DNA of 64,000 nucleotides, from contig CP073340.1 in NCBI GenBank assembly GCA_018141845.1, positions 645,001 to 709,000 of the forward strand, written 5' to 3'. Shown here piece by piece: positions 8,298 to 16,505 of the stretch. Below the pieces are notes generated by a model. It saw only the letters and a list, made by a program, of their open reading frames with translations, ran no database searches and was not told the origin of the DNA. How positions within the stretch are numbered: position 1 is the first letter of the stretch; the number at the start of each line of letters is the position of its first letter. Source of the DNA: Lachnospiraceae bacterium oral taxon 096. GTDB lineage: Bacteria; Bacillota; Clostridia; Lachnospirales; Lachnospiraceae. Both the position numbers and the translations under genes were made by a program.

Positions 8298-9230
8298 GCA
8301 CATTTTTGCTGCGCCGTAGATGCCCGCATCATTTCCTAATGTGGCTAAAACAATGTCTCCCCTATTCTTAGAAATTGGCGTGTAAAAATCATACATTACC
8401 TTGATTTTATCAATCAAGTATTGCCCTGCTTTTGACACGCCTCCGCCGATAACAAAGACATCTGGGTCAACAGTCAGTGCAATATGTGAAATGGCAATAC
8501 CAAGGTACTTTACCACTACATCCATCACCTGTTCAGCCAATGCATCCCCTGCCTTTGCTGCATCAAGAACTTCCTTTGCAGTCAATTTCTTACAATCGCG
8601 CAAGCTTGATTCCATATCGCTTTCTGCCAATTGACGCTTTGCCTCCTTGACAATTCCTGTCGCACTGGCCACCTGCTCAAGACATCCGTGTCCACCACAA
8701 TTGCAACAGTCTTTTTCATCTGATCTCACATAGAGATGTCCAATTTCTCCAGCAAGTCCATGTCTTCCTGTGACAATCTCACCATTGATAATAATTCCTC
8801 CGCCAACACCTGTTCCCAAAGTCAGCATAACCACATCATTAAAGCCCTTTGCACCTCCTTGCCATGCTTCTCCAAGGGCTGCAATATTGGCATCGTTTCC
8901 AACCCAGACAGAAATTCCTTCCAAGCGATCGGACAACTCTCTCGCTGGATACATATCCTTCCATCCCAAATTGACACAGACCTCGACATATCCCTTTGGA
9001 AGAACTGGACCTGGCACACCCATTCCGATGCCCACACAATCATTTAATGTCAAATTATCCTTTTTGAGATTCTCTCGAATAGATTCCGCAATATCTTCAA
9101 TGACATGCTCACAATTTTCCCTGCGACGAGTTTCAATCTCCCACTTGCGAATCAACTGACCATCCGTAGTAAAAAATCCCATCTTTACACTTGTTCCACC
9201 AACATCCACACCAACACAAATTTCCTTCAT
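8289..9230 (-). CDS. glk: ROK-family glucokinase
   Basis: ATP-dependent glucokinase of the ROK family (313 residues), making glucose 6-phosphate in the cytoplasm. Features: the phosphate-binding DVGGT loop (9-13), the ROK signature around GEIGH (E162, H165) and the zinc cluster CxCGGxGCLE (C176, C178, C183), plus WVGNDAN with the catalytic Asp. It is the last gene of the mtnN-coiled-coil-DUF5711-glk unit, 10 bases after the DUF5711 gene. Substrate specificity in ROK proteins can vary, so another hexose cannot be excluded. Confidence 0.93.
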   Translation of the reverse strand: MKEICVGVDVGGTSVKMGFFTTDGQLIRKWEIETRRRENCEHVIEDIAESIRENLKKDNLTLNDCVGIGMGVPGPVLPKGYVEVCVNLGWKDMYPARELSDRLEGISVWVGNDANIAALGEAWQGGAKGFNDVVMLTLGTGVGGGIIINGEIVTGRHGLAGEIGHLYVRSDEKDCCNCGGHGCLEQVASATGIVKEAKRQLAESDMESSLRDCKKLTAKEVLDAAKAGDALAEQVMDVVVKYLGIAISHIALTVDPDVFVIGGGVSKAGQYLIDKIKVMYDFYTPISKNRGDIVLATLGNDAGIYGAAKMCLC

Positions 9231-9240
9231 CTTCCTTCTC

Positions 9241-10434
9241 CTATCTTAAACTAATTTCTTTTATCATCGAGCTTCCTGCCACACGAAATCTCTCCAATGT
9301 GTGACTTGGCCTGATATCATGAATTTCAAAATCAAATGTACCATCAAACTTCTTTACGCCAATATAATTATAAATCTGGCAACGCATACCATCATATAAA
9401 AAAATATAATAATCATCGACATTTAATCCCTTATAGGACTGATCGAGTACTTTTTTGCACACCTTTTTTCCATTACCATTGTAAACAAGCAATACATTTT
9501 TTCCCTCATCTTCTACAATCAATGCCACACGGTTTTTTGACCAGGCCAATGTCTGAATTTTCCCCTTGAAATCAACCTTTCCCTTTACCTTCACTTTCGT
9601 ATTTCTTTGCTGAAAAAATACCAAGGCTTGGTCCGATATGGCAAATGCCGAATTTCTACTCATATATTGTGCTCGTCCAATCAACGCATCCTTAAATTGT
9701 TCATTAAACGCACAAATCATCCGATTATCAAATTCCTTTCCTGCATCTGAAAAGTCATAAAAAGCCACATTTCCACTGAGTCCACTGTCCTTGATTTGTG
9801 CATAGCTCACCAGTAATTGACTTCCACTATCAGAGAGCGAAAGATCTGTGGGATAACCCTCTCCAGAAATTTGATTTTTAATGGTAATCTCGATGGGCGA
9901 GCCGTCCTGTTTATAAAATCGAATATAGGTCGATGTCGAATCTTCTTCCATTACAGCAACGACACCATTACTTGAAATGCTAAATCGTCCAATCGGATTG
10001 GTCGTCGCAATTGTGCCAATATTTTTCTTTTCGGTATTAAAAATTAAAATCTGATTTTTTTGCTTATCTCCAATCGCTGCATAATCCCCATTACTTACAG
10101 CCATCGGAATTTCCATCTGATAGGGCACATTCCAAACTTCTTTGCCCTCTCCATCAAGATAAATTGCTCCGTCCTTTGAGTACTTTAACAGTCCCTCACC
10201 CAATGGTTGATAGCCCGCAAAACTTCCCTCGCCCAAGTCTCTTGTCCAATCGACCTTATACTTGGTGTGCTGAATTAAGATTTTTCCCCCTAGAAAAATA
10301 ATCATTGCAATCCCCAAAAAGATGGCCCCATAGAACATCCACGGACTTATTCTACCACCATTTGTCCTCTTTTGCCTCTTTTTTAAGTTTTTCTTGATTT
10401 TTTCTCTCTTTTTCAATTGCCCCGTTGTCTTCAT
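9241..10434 (-). CDS. DUF5711-type membrane-anchored beta-propeller-like protein
   Basis: A 397-residue protein of unknown function. A strongly basic N-terminus (KKREKIKKNLKKRQKR) leads to one membrane helix (about 32-52, FYGAIFLGIAMIIFLGG), so the rest should lie outside the cell. The outside part is made of repeated four-strand-like units (GDYAAIGDKQKNQILIFN, SNGVVAVMEEDSTSTYIRFY), which suggests a propeller. The opening VDWTRDLGEGSFAGYQPLGEGLLKYSKDG is what I recognise as DUF5711, common in Lachnospiraceae. Sits between a coiled-coil membrane gene and glk; context gives no clear role. Confidence 0.8.
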   Translation of the reverse strand: MKTTGQLKKREKIKKNLKKRQKRTNGGRISPWMFYGAIFLGIAMIIFLGGKILIQHTKYKVDWTRDLGEGSFAGYQPLGEGLLKYSKDGAIYLDGEGKEVWNVPYQMEIPMAVSNGDYAAIGDKQKNQILIFNTEKKNIGTIATTNPIGRFSISSNGVVAVMEEDSTSTYIRFYKQDGSPIEITIKNQISGEGYPTDLSLSDSGSQLLVSYAQIKDSGLSGNVAFYDFSDAGKEFDNRMICAFNEQFKDALIGRAQYMSRNSAFAISDQALVFFQQRNTKVKVKGKVDFKGKIQTLAWSKNRVALIVEDEGKNVLLVYNGNGKKVCKKVLDQSYKGLNVDDYYIFLYDGMRCQIYNYIGVKKFDGTFDFEIHDIRPSHTLERFRVAGSSMIKEISLR

Positions 10435-10446
10435 TCTCTTTCCACT

Positions 10447-11526
10447 CTACTCAGCAGCATGATTTTTATATAAATCGATTGCTCCATGAATCGAATCCAC
10501 TCCCTTTTCACGGACAATTTCTAACAATGCATCCACTTTTTCTATATTCAAAAACTCCTCGCCCAAATATTTTCCATATTCGTCTGCAATTTCATTTTTC
10601 AATACCTTTTGCTCGTGATCTATATTCACTAAGTCACCTTTGACCACTTGATAATCATGTGCCAACTTATCCTTTGTTTCCTGTGCACTTTGTAGAATTT
10701 CTTGCTGAATTCCCTGCTTGATATTTCCCTCAAACTCTTCAAGTGCCTTCTTTTGCCTCTCCTGAACATCTTCATGTAAATTCTCTAGGCGATCAATTTC
10801 TGCATCAAATTCTTCCAAATGATACCTCGAATCGTCGTTGTCATTTTTAATTCCCCTTCGAATCAATGCAATGCGTTTTTCATTATTTTTGATGTTCTTT
10901 CGCAATCGCTTGACCTCACGCAAAGCATGGAGATGCTTCACTTTCGTTTCGTTTAAAATTAGCATATACAGCCCGCCAAAAACCACCACAGCTCCGACAT
11001 AAATAAGGGCCAAATACAAAGATCTTCTCTGAGGCAATGCAAAATAGATAGCAAATGGAACGACAACAAAGCAAATCAAAAAGGTAACCAACATTCGGAT
11101 AAAATCTGCAAATCCCCCCATAAAATAGAGTGCATAGTAGAGTTTGGTATTGCAAAAACCTGGCACCCTATCCTTTTTTAAGATCGCTTTGATCTGTCTC
11201 TTAATATCTCCATTTTCAAGATATAAATCTGCTGTCTCTTCTTCTACCCGTCCTCGTACTCCTTTGGCTCGCTTTTTCTCTCTCCCGCTTCTTGCTTTTT
11301 TTAATTGCTCCCGAACTTGTGCTGTCTCTTGGTCATAGGTTTTTGCAACCTCTTCCCTTCTCTTTTTAATCGTTCCCGTAATTTCACTCTCTACTGCCTT
11401 TTTCTCGCTGTCTATTGCCTTTTCCAGGCGAATCTTTTCATCACTTAATTGCTCTTTTCTTTGCTCCAGTTCCAATTCATGAAGCATTTTTTCTTTTGCC
11501 GCACACAAAAAGGCCTCGACATCCAT
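10447..11526 (-). CDS. coiled-coil protein with two central membrane helices, unknown function
   Basis: Not recognised as a named family. ATG 11526 (MDVEAFLCAAKEKM) is chosen over an upstream start because GGGAG lies eight bases before it; this also avoids overlap with mtnN. The 359 residues form two long charged coiled coils (roughly 5-120 and 200-330) flanking two membrane helices (about 145-195, MLVTFLICFVVVPFAIYFAL and YLALIYVGAVVVFGGLYML). Both coiled coils would be cytoplasmic. Coupling with mtnN, the DUF5711 gene and glk is tight (gaps of 12-16 bases) but does not suggest a function. Confidence 0.8.
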   Translation of the reverse strand: MDVEAFLCAAKEKMLHELELEQRKEQLSDEKIRLEKAIDSEKKAVESEITGTIKKRREEVAKTYDQETAQVREQLKKARSGREKKRAKGVRGRVEEETADLYLENGDIKRQIKAILKKDRVPGFCNTKLYYALYFMGGFADFIRMLVTFLICFVVVPFAIYFALPQRRSLYLALIYVGAVVVFGGLYMLILNETKVKHLHALREVKRLRKNIKNNEKRIALIRRGIKNDNDDSRYHLEEFDAEIDRLENLHEDVQERQKKALEEFEGNIKQGIQQEILQSAQETKDKLAHDYQVVKGDLVNIDHEQKVLKNEIADEYGKYLGEEFLNIEKVDALLEIVREKGVDSIHGAIDLYKNHAAE

Positions 11527-11542
11527 AGCTTCATCTCCCTTC

Positions 11543-12241
11543 CTAGATTCCTTCTTCACCGACCAAGGCTTTTGTCAATCTCACACAGTGTTCAATCGCC
11601 TGTGCCTCAAAAGTCGGATAATCCACTGTTGCAGAACCATCGGCCTTGTCAGAAATCGCACGCAAAATTAGACAAGGTATGTGATTGACATAGGCCACCT
11701 GAGCAATAGAAGCTCCCTCCATTTCAGTACAATATCCAGCAAAGTTTTCCACAATGCCATCCTTTACTCCCTGGTCAGAAATAAATTGGTCTCCACTAAC
11801 TACTCTTCCCTCAAAAACCTGAATCTCTGGATTAACTTTTTTGCAAAGAGCAACTGCTCTCTCTCTCCACACCTTATCTGTTGGAAAAGCCAAAACATCC
11901 ATTCTTGGAATTTGTCCAAGTGCATAACCAAAATTCGTTGCATCCACATCATGTTGCACAGCATCTGTAGAAACAACAATATCGCCAATATTGATTTCAC
12001 TCTTTAGAGAGCCTGCAATTCCTGTATTGATTACTCCCTCAATGCCAAAGCAATCAACTAAAATCTGTGTACATATGGCTGCATTGACCTTGCCAATGCC
12101 AGAGTGCACAACGACAACCTCCCTTTTTCCCAATGTTCCACAAAAAAATTCCATTCCTGCTTTTTTTACAACTTTTACATTCTGTATCATTTCCCTGAGT
12201 TTTTTTACTTCCTCATCCATTGCACCGATAATTCCAATCAT
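11543..12241 (-). CDS. mtnN: 5'-methylthioadenosine/S-adenosylhomocysteine nucleosidase
   Basis: Cleaves methylthioadenosine and S-adenosylhomocysteine to adenine and the thio-sugar, in methionine salvage and the LuxS/AI-2 route. The 232-residue protein has the family's start (MIGIIGAMDEEV), the VVHSGIGKVNAA motif, NTGIAGSL, the EMEGASIAQVAY substrate loop with catalytic Glu, and RAISDKADG with the catalytic Asp. First gene of a four-gene minus-strand unit; a promoter with an extended -10 lies about 35 bases upstream, divergent from murG. Confidence 0.96.
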   Translation of the reverse strand: MIGIIGAMDEEVKKLREMIQNVKVVKKAGMEFFCGTLGKREVVVVHSGIGKVNAAICTQILVDCFGIEGVINTGIAGSLKSEINIGDIVVSTDAVQHDVDATNFGYALGQIPRMDVLAFPTDKVWRERAVALCKKVNPEIQVFEGRVVSGDQFISDQGVKDGIVENFAGYCTEMEGASIAQVAYVNHIPCLILRAISDKADGSATVDYPTFEAQAIEHCVRLTKALVGEEGI

Positions 12242-12275
12242 CTACCTACTCCTTTTTCTATCTAATCTGTGGTAT

Positions 12276-12284
12276 ATTATAGCA
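12276..12284 (-). promoter_or_regulatory. extended -10 promoter element for mtnN
   Basis: TGCTATAAT on the minus strand, an extended -10 sequence, 35 bases before the mtnN ATG. No convincing -35 is seen, which is usual for the extended type. Confidence 0.55.
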
Positions 12285-12329
12285 AAAAGTAGCTAATAAT
12301 CACAGTGAAAAAATGAAAGGATACTTGGC

Positions 12330-13388
12330 ATGAAAAAAATTGTACTCACTGGTGGGGGCACTGCAGGACATGTCACACCAAATATTGCACTTATGCCTAA
12401 GCTCAAGGAGCTTGGCTATGACATTCTCTATATTGGTTCCTATGAGGGAATGGAAAAAAAATTAATTGAAAAAGAAGATATTCCTTACCGTGGGATTTCC
12501 ACTGGAAAGTTGAGAAGATACTTTGATATAAAAAATTTTACTGATCCATTTCGCATCATCAAGGGATATTTTGAGGCAAAAAAAATTCTAAAGACCTACC
12601 GACCAGATATTGTCTTTTCAAAAGGTGGATTTGTCAGTGTGCCTGTAGTCCGTGCTGCACATTCTCTCAAAATTCCTGTGATCATTCATGAATCTGATAT
12701 GACTCCAGGACTTGCCAACAAGCTCTGCTTTTCGAGTGCCACAAAAGTTTGTTGCAATTTTCCTGAAACAAAAAAATATCTTCCTCCAACAAAAGCTGTA
12801 GTCACTGGCTCTCCAATCCGAGCCGAGCTATTTTGTGGTGACGCCGAATTGGCTAGACAGATGAATGGCTTTGACCACACTCTTCCTGTGTTGATGATTG
12901 TTGGTGGAAGTTTGGGCTCAGCTGCCATCAATGAGGCCATCCGACAAAACTTAAATGCCCTCCTTCGCTCATTTCATGTCCTTCACCTGTGTGGAAAAGG
13001 AAATCTTGACCAAAGCCTCCTTGGAAAAAAGGGATATATGCAATATGAGTATGTCAGTGAACATATGAAAGATTTTTTTGCCCTTGCAGATGTCATTGTC
13101 AGCCGTGCAGGAGCCAATGCCATTTGTGAAATCTTAGCCCTAAAAAAGCCAAATGTCCTCATTCCACTCGCCACTGGTCGAGGCGATCAGCTACTCAATG
13201 CTGTCTCCTATCAAAAGCAGGGCTTTTCCCTTGTTCTCGAGGAAAAAGATTTGCACAAAACCTCACTTTTAAGTTCCATACTCGAAGTCTATGAGCACCG
13301 CACAGAGTATATTGAAAGGATGAATTCTTCCAATCAATCCAATGGAACCGATGCTGTCATTTCTCTCATTGAGGAAATCACTCACTAA
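12330..13388 (+). CDS. murG: undecaprenyldiphospho-muramoylpentapeptide beta-N-acetylglucosaminyltransferase
   Basis: MurG adds GlcNAc to lipid I to give lipid II on the inner face of the membrane. The 352-residue GT-B enzyme shows the N-terminal GGGTAGH loop (8-14), the FSKGGFVSVPVV segment, HESDMTPGLANK, the second glycine loop (VGGSLGSAAIN), and the UDP-GlcNAc site (SRAGANAICEILALKKPNVLIPL). RBS AAAGGA lies upstream of the ATG. The gene stands alone, divergent from mtnN and outside any dcw cluster, which is common in Lachnospiraceae. Confidence 0.97.
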   Translation: MKKIVLTGGGTAGHVTPNIALMPKLKELGYDILYIGSYEGMEKKLIEKEDIPYRGISTGKLRRYFDIKNFTDPFRIIKGYFEAKKILKTYRPDIVFSKGGFVSVPVVRAAHSLKIPVIIHESDMTPGLANKLCFSSATKVCCNFPETKKYLPPTKAVVTGSPIRAELFCGDAELARQMNGFDHTLPVLMIVGGSLGSAAINEAIRQNLNALLRSFHVLHLCGKGNLDQSLLGKKGYMQYEYVSEHMKDFFALADVIVSRAGANAICEILALKKPNVLIPLATGRGDQLLNAVSYQKQGFSLVLEEKDLHKTSLLSSILEVYEHRTEYIERMNSSNQSNGTDAVISLIEEITH

Positions 13389-13396
13389 AGAGAATT

Positions 13397-13431
13397 ACAA
13401 AAAGAGGACTGCGGTAGACTACCGAGTCCTC
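13397..13431 (-). terminator. terminator between convergent rhomboid and murG genes
   Basis: GAGGACT pairs with AGTCCTC and CGGTAG with CTACCG in a nearly perfect hairpin. On the minus strand it is followed by five T, so it ends the rhomboid transcript; for murG it has no T run but could act as a 3' stabiliser. Confidence 0.8.
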
Positions 13432-13451
13432 TCAAATCCATATCCATTTCG

Positions 13452-14060
13452 CTATTGCGACCAACTCTCATATCTCTCATACTTTGGACGAAAGAGAATC
13501 ATTGTCAATAAGAATCCTATTGCTGCACCTGATACATGAGCCACATTGTCAACACCTGTAGCTGAAAAACCAAACCACAGCATAGCCACAATCATAAGGG
13601 CCAGTTGTCTTGTCGTCAATTCTTCCAATCTTCCCCGATTTTTAATTGATGCTGCCAAGACACCTCCAGCAAGACCAAACACTGCTCCGCTGGCTCCCGC
13701 ACTCACCACGGCCTGTGCATCCTTCATGTGGACAAGCATAGAAATCACATTGGCACCAATTCCTGCCACAAAGTACACAAATCCATACTTCCATTTTCCA
13801 ATGGTCTTTTCTAAATGACTGCCAAGTAGATATAAAATAAGCATATTGTTGGCAATATGTTCAATGCCAAAATGCATAAACATAGATGTCACCAACCGCC
13901 AATACTCTCCCTTTTCCAAAATATAGGGCGTGTAAGCTGCTCCATAACGTAACATAAAGTCTGTGCTCTGTGAATTTCCAATTGCCTCAAGAAACAAAAA
14001 ATAGAAAATATTGACTGCAAGAAGAATATAGGTTATGACCGGCTTTTCTTTTTTGAGCAT
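13452..14060 (-). CDS. rhomboid-family intramembrane serine protease
   Basis: A 202-residue integral membrane protease that cleaves membrane helices. Six membrane segments are apparent. The catalytic dyad is present: S124 in GASGAVFG and H175 in AHVSGAAIG; the HFGIEHIANNM segment (helix 2, conserved HxxxN) is also intact. The start is ambiguous: ATG 14060, or GTG 14063, which would sit six bases after GGGGAG. It begins directly after the HIT gene stop, so the two are cotranscribed. Substrate unknown. Confidence 0.93.
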   Translation of the reverse strand: MLKKEKPVITYILLAVNIFYFLFLEAIGNSQSTDFMLRYGAAYTPYILEKGEYWRLVTSMFMHFGIEHIANNMLILYLLGSHLEKTIGKWKYGFVYFVAGIGANVISMLVHMKDAQAVVSAGASGAVFGLAGGVLAASIKNRGRLEELTTRQLALMIVAMLWFGFSATGVDNVAHVSGAAIGFLLTMILFRPKYERYESWSQ

Positions 14061-14063
14061 CAC

Positions 14064-14477
14064 CTATAGCTCCCCTCGAATCTTGTTCGCAATCTGTGCT
14101 AATTCTTCCTTATTTGATTCCTTAGATTCCCAATCTAGCACCTTCTCCTTTCGATATCTCGGAATAATATGGGTGTGACAATGAAAAATCGTCTGTCCTG
14201 CACTCTCGCCAGTATTCAATACAATATTAAATCCTGTTGCCTGCAATCCCCTCTCTGCGGCCTCTCCCATCTTTACACCCAGAGCCAAAATTTTTTGTGC
14301 AAGCTTTGGATCTAACTTTGAAATGTCAGCATAGTGCTCCTTTGGCAAAATTAGCATATGTCCCTGCTCCACTGGTCCTAAATCCAAAATAACACGAAAG
14401 TCACTATCTTCATACACTGTCTCTGATGGAATCTCACCTGCTGCAATTTTGCAAAAAATACAATCCTTATCTACCAT
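14064..14477 (-). CDS. HIT-family nucleotide-binding protein
   Basis: A 137-residue histidine-triad hydrolase of nucleoside phosphoramidates or related nucleotides. The N-terminus has the CIFC zinc/dimer motif (C6, C9) typical of Hint-type proteins, and the triad H99-C-H101-T-H103 is complete, preceded by NTGESAGQTIFH. RBS GGGAGGAAG lies just upstream. It is cotranscribed with the rhomboid gene and has its own extended -10 upstream. Confidence 0.94.
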   Translation of the reverse strand: MVDKDCIFCKIAAGEIPSETVYEDSDFRVILDLGPVEQGHMLILPKEHYADISKLDPKLAQKILALGVKMGEAAERGLQATGFNIVLNTGESAGQTIFHCHTHIIPRYRKEKVLDWESKESNKEELAQIANKIRGEL

Positions 14478-14509
14478 ATCTTCCTCCCATTTGCTAAATA
14501 TATGCTAAA

Positions 14510-14518
14510 AGTATAGCA
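14510..14518 (-). promoter_or_regulatory. extended -10 promoter element for the HIT-rhomboid unit
   Basis: TGCTATACT on the minus strand, 33 bases before the HIT start. It would allow the HIT-rhomboid pair to be expressed apart from the pilus operon. Confidence 0.45.
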
Positions 14519-14545
14519 CCTAGCAAATAGTTTGAATAGCACCAA

Positions 14546-15649
14546 TTACAGAGTAAAAAGAAACTTTTTTCCTGCAATTTCCACCTCATCCCCTCTTTCT
14601 AATACAACTTTTTGCTCTGGCTCCATCCTTTTTCCTTTCACATAAGTTCCATTGAGAGAATGTAAATCCACAATATAGTAGTGTCCATCTTCTTCTCGGT
14701 CAACTTTGGCATGTAATCGAGAAACACCGTCAACATCTAAGATATAGTCACAGACTCGATCCTGTTTTCCAATAGTAAATGGCGTATAAGATACAAAAAT
14801 ATCCTCTTCACTTCCATCCATCCTCTTTAAAATTGCTCCTTCTCTTGGCAAGTCAGACAAAAGTGTAGTGTGCTCATAGCCTTCCTCTTCTTTTCTCTCC
14901 CCTGCTTTTTCAAAGACTTCCTCCCACTCTTTGGATTCTTGAATCTGTTCCTTTGGCACTGTCTTTTGTTTTTTCTTAAACAAATCAGACATCTTAAATT
15001 TCTTTGCACTCGGCTTGTCCTGCTCCTTCTCCTGCTCCTTTGGCAAATCTTCCTTTGGCTTTACCATTTCTTTTGGCATTTCCCTCTGATTCTTTGGCAT
15101 TTCCTTTTTTTGTCTCTGCAATAGTTCAAGTAGATCACCCATGACATAGCCTTCCTTTAAACTTTCCTGATATAAGCTATAGCCTAACACCACAGCTTCC
15201 TTGTCATTATGATCAATTCGCCCAAGAATTTGAGACAAAAGCTTAGAAATCTCTCGATCGATCTCCCCCTGATAGTCTGGCATATAACAAAATTCTAATT
15301 CCAGCCCGTCCTTTCCTGTATAGATATGCTCTACATCTACAATCAAATCCTTCTCATCGAGCAAATATTTTTGCAATACATAGAATGCATCATCTAAGTC
15401 CATTAAAATTTTTTTGACATCTTCTTGCACCAAAGCCCGATTCTCCATATATTGGATCAATGAAATCCGATCTGTGATATCAAAACAAAGACTTCTTTGT
15501 TCCACCTTTACTACAGGCAAAATTTTGGGAATGCGATTTTCCTCCAACATTCGACATTCAAAGTACTTTTTACTATTCCAATCGCTTTTTGGTTGTATGC
15601 ACACCTGTTTCATTTGCATTTTTCTCTCGCAACTGATTTTTAGCTCCAT
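14546..15649 (-). CDS. DUF6382/FHA-domain protein at the end of the Tad operon
   Basis: Phosphothreonine-recognition protein, 367 residues. The first ~190 residues match what I recognise as DUF6382, a domain often found before FHA in Clostridia. A charged Lys/Glu/Pro-rich linker (about 190-265) follows, then a C-terminal FHA domain (about 285-365) with the GKQDRVCDYILDVDGVSRLHAKV and LHSLNGTYVKGKR core (Ser-Arg-x2-His and Asn-Gly-Thr). ATG 15649 is chosen with AGGTG seven bases upstream; a TTG at 15655 is also in frame. It overlaps the upstream pseudopilin gene by 77 bases in another frame, so the two are translationally coupled. Probably a regulator of the pilus machine (inference). Confidence 0.85.
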   Translation of the reverse strand: MELKISCERKMQMKQVCIQPKSDWNSKKYFECRMLEENRIPKILPVVKVEQRSLCFDITDRISLIQYMENRALVQEDVKKILMDLDDAFYVLQKYLLDEKDLIVDVEHIYTGKDGLELEFCYMPDYQGEIDREISKLLSQILGRIDHNDKEAVVLGYSLYQESLKEGYVMGDLLELLQRQKKEMPKNQREMPKEMVKPKEDLPKEQEKEQDKPSAKKFKMSDLFKKKQKTVPKEQIQESKEWEEVFEKAGERKEEEGYEHTTLLSDLPREGAILKRMDGSEEDIFVSYTPFTIGKQDRVCDYILDVDGVSRLHAKVDREEDGHYYIVDLHSLNGTYVKGKRMEPEQKVVLERGDEVEIAGKKFLFTL

Positions 15650-16034
15650 CCGCAATCACCTCCACAAATGTCAATGCACGCATAAAATTTTCTGGATTAT
15701 ACTTTTTTTGTTCAATATAAACTTGATGTTCTCGCCCATTTCCATTGACTTTCACCTTAAATAGGCCATTGTCAATTCCTAGAGATGTTTCTGACAACTG
15801 GTCCACCATCCCAAAGTACTGACTTGCTCTTGCCTGAATACTTTCTCGATTGACACCCTTTTTCTCATAAATTTCTTCCAAATGTGACCCTTCCTCTGCT
15901 GCCTGATGTACCACATATTCTGCAATAATCTGGCTTCTCTCTCTGTGTGCAAATAAAATTGCTGAGGCAAGACCAAATAAAATTACGGCCATCACATAAG
16001 AAGATTCAATCGTAAAGCTTGCCTTTAATCTCAT
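15573..16034 (-). CDS. TadE-like pseudopilin (minor)
   Basis: A 153-residue protein with a short basic leader followed by a prepilin-like hydrophobic helix (ASFTIESSYVMAVILFGLASAILFAH), the layout of TadE/TadF minor pseudopilins. The Glu in IESS sits at the place of the conserved pilin Glu5. The rest is soluble with no recognised motif. Lies between the second prepilin peptidase (9 bases upstream) and the FHA gene. It would be processed by a prepilin peptidase and act in pilus assembly (inference from family and context). Confidence 0.82.
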   Translation of the reverse strand: MRLKASFTIESSYVMAVILFGLASAILFAHRERSQIIAEYVVHQAAEEGSHLEEIYEKKGVNRESIQARASQYFGMVDQLSETSLGIDNGLFKVKVNGNGREHQVYIEQKKYNPENFMRALTFVEVIADGAKNQLREKNANETGVHTTKKRLE

Positions 16035-16043
16035 ATTCCACCT

Positions 16044-16505
16044 CTATCTCTGTGTCAATAAATAAATTCCTGCTGGAAGAACAAAGGGCAACATTGCAAT
16101 GCTTTGCTTTCGCACATTTTTCCCAAGAAACATCGCCCTTACAATCAATAGTAATGATACAAAACCCATGAATAGCATCGTGCAAAAGAAAATTTCTAAT
16201 TGAAGTCGAATGCCCATAGCAATACCTAAAATCATAAAAAAGTGGGCATCACCAAGTCCAATCGACTGTGCACTCAAAAAAGAAATGACAAAGATCAATC
16301 CAGCAAATCCCATTCCAAGCAAAATTTCATCATAGTCAATAGCTTCCTTTTTTGTCAGCAAATAAATATATCCTGCGCCCTCAAGTCCATAGCCTACCAA
16401 AAATATACGCAGATCAATGCTCTTTTTTTGCAAGTCCTGAATACTGCAAATCAACATAAAAAGTAGAATGATTCCCCTTGCCACTTCAAAATCTACAATT
16501 TTCAA
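16044..16505 (-). CDS. A24-family prepilin peptidase (second copy)
   Basis: Short membrane-embedded aspartyl protease, 153 residues, that trims prepilin leaders. TTG 16505 is chosen because GGAGG lies six bases upstream; a longer frame to 16592 would overlap the upstream gene by 90 bases. Two catalytic aspartates are visible: one in SIQDLQKKSIDLR after the first helix and one in the GLGDAHF motif. The start overlaps the stop of the upstream TadE-like gene (TTGA). A second A24 peptidase lies at 22730-23227 in the same operon; the division of labour is unknown. Confidence 0.88.
   Translation of the reverse strand: MKIVDFEVARGIILLFMLICSIQDLQKKSIDLRIFLVGYGLEGAGYIYLLTKKEAIDYDEILLGMGFAGLIFVISFLSAQSIGLGDAHFFMILGIAMGIRLQLEIFFCTMLFMGFVSLLLIVRAMFLGKNVRKQSIAMLPFVLPAGIYLLTQR

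Noticed and set aside
14546..16034. Possible frameshifted fusion of pseudopilin and FHA genes
   Set aside because: The 77-base overlap is in different frames, each gene has its own start and stop and a proper RBS; a coupled pair explains it better.
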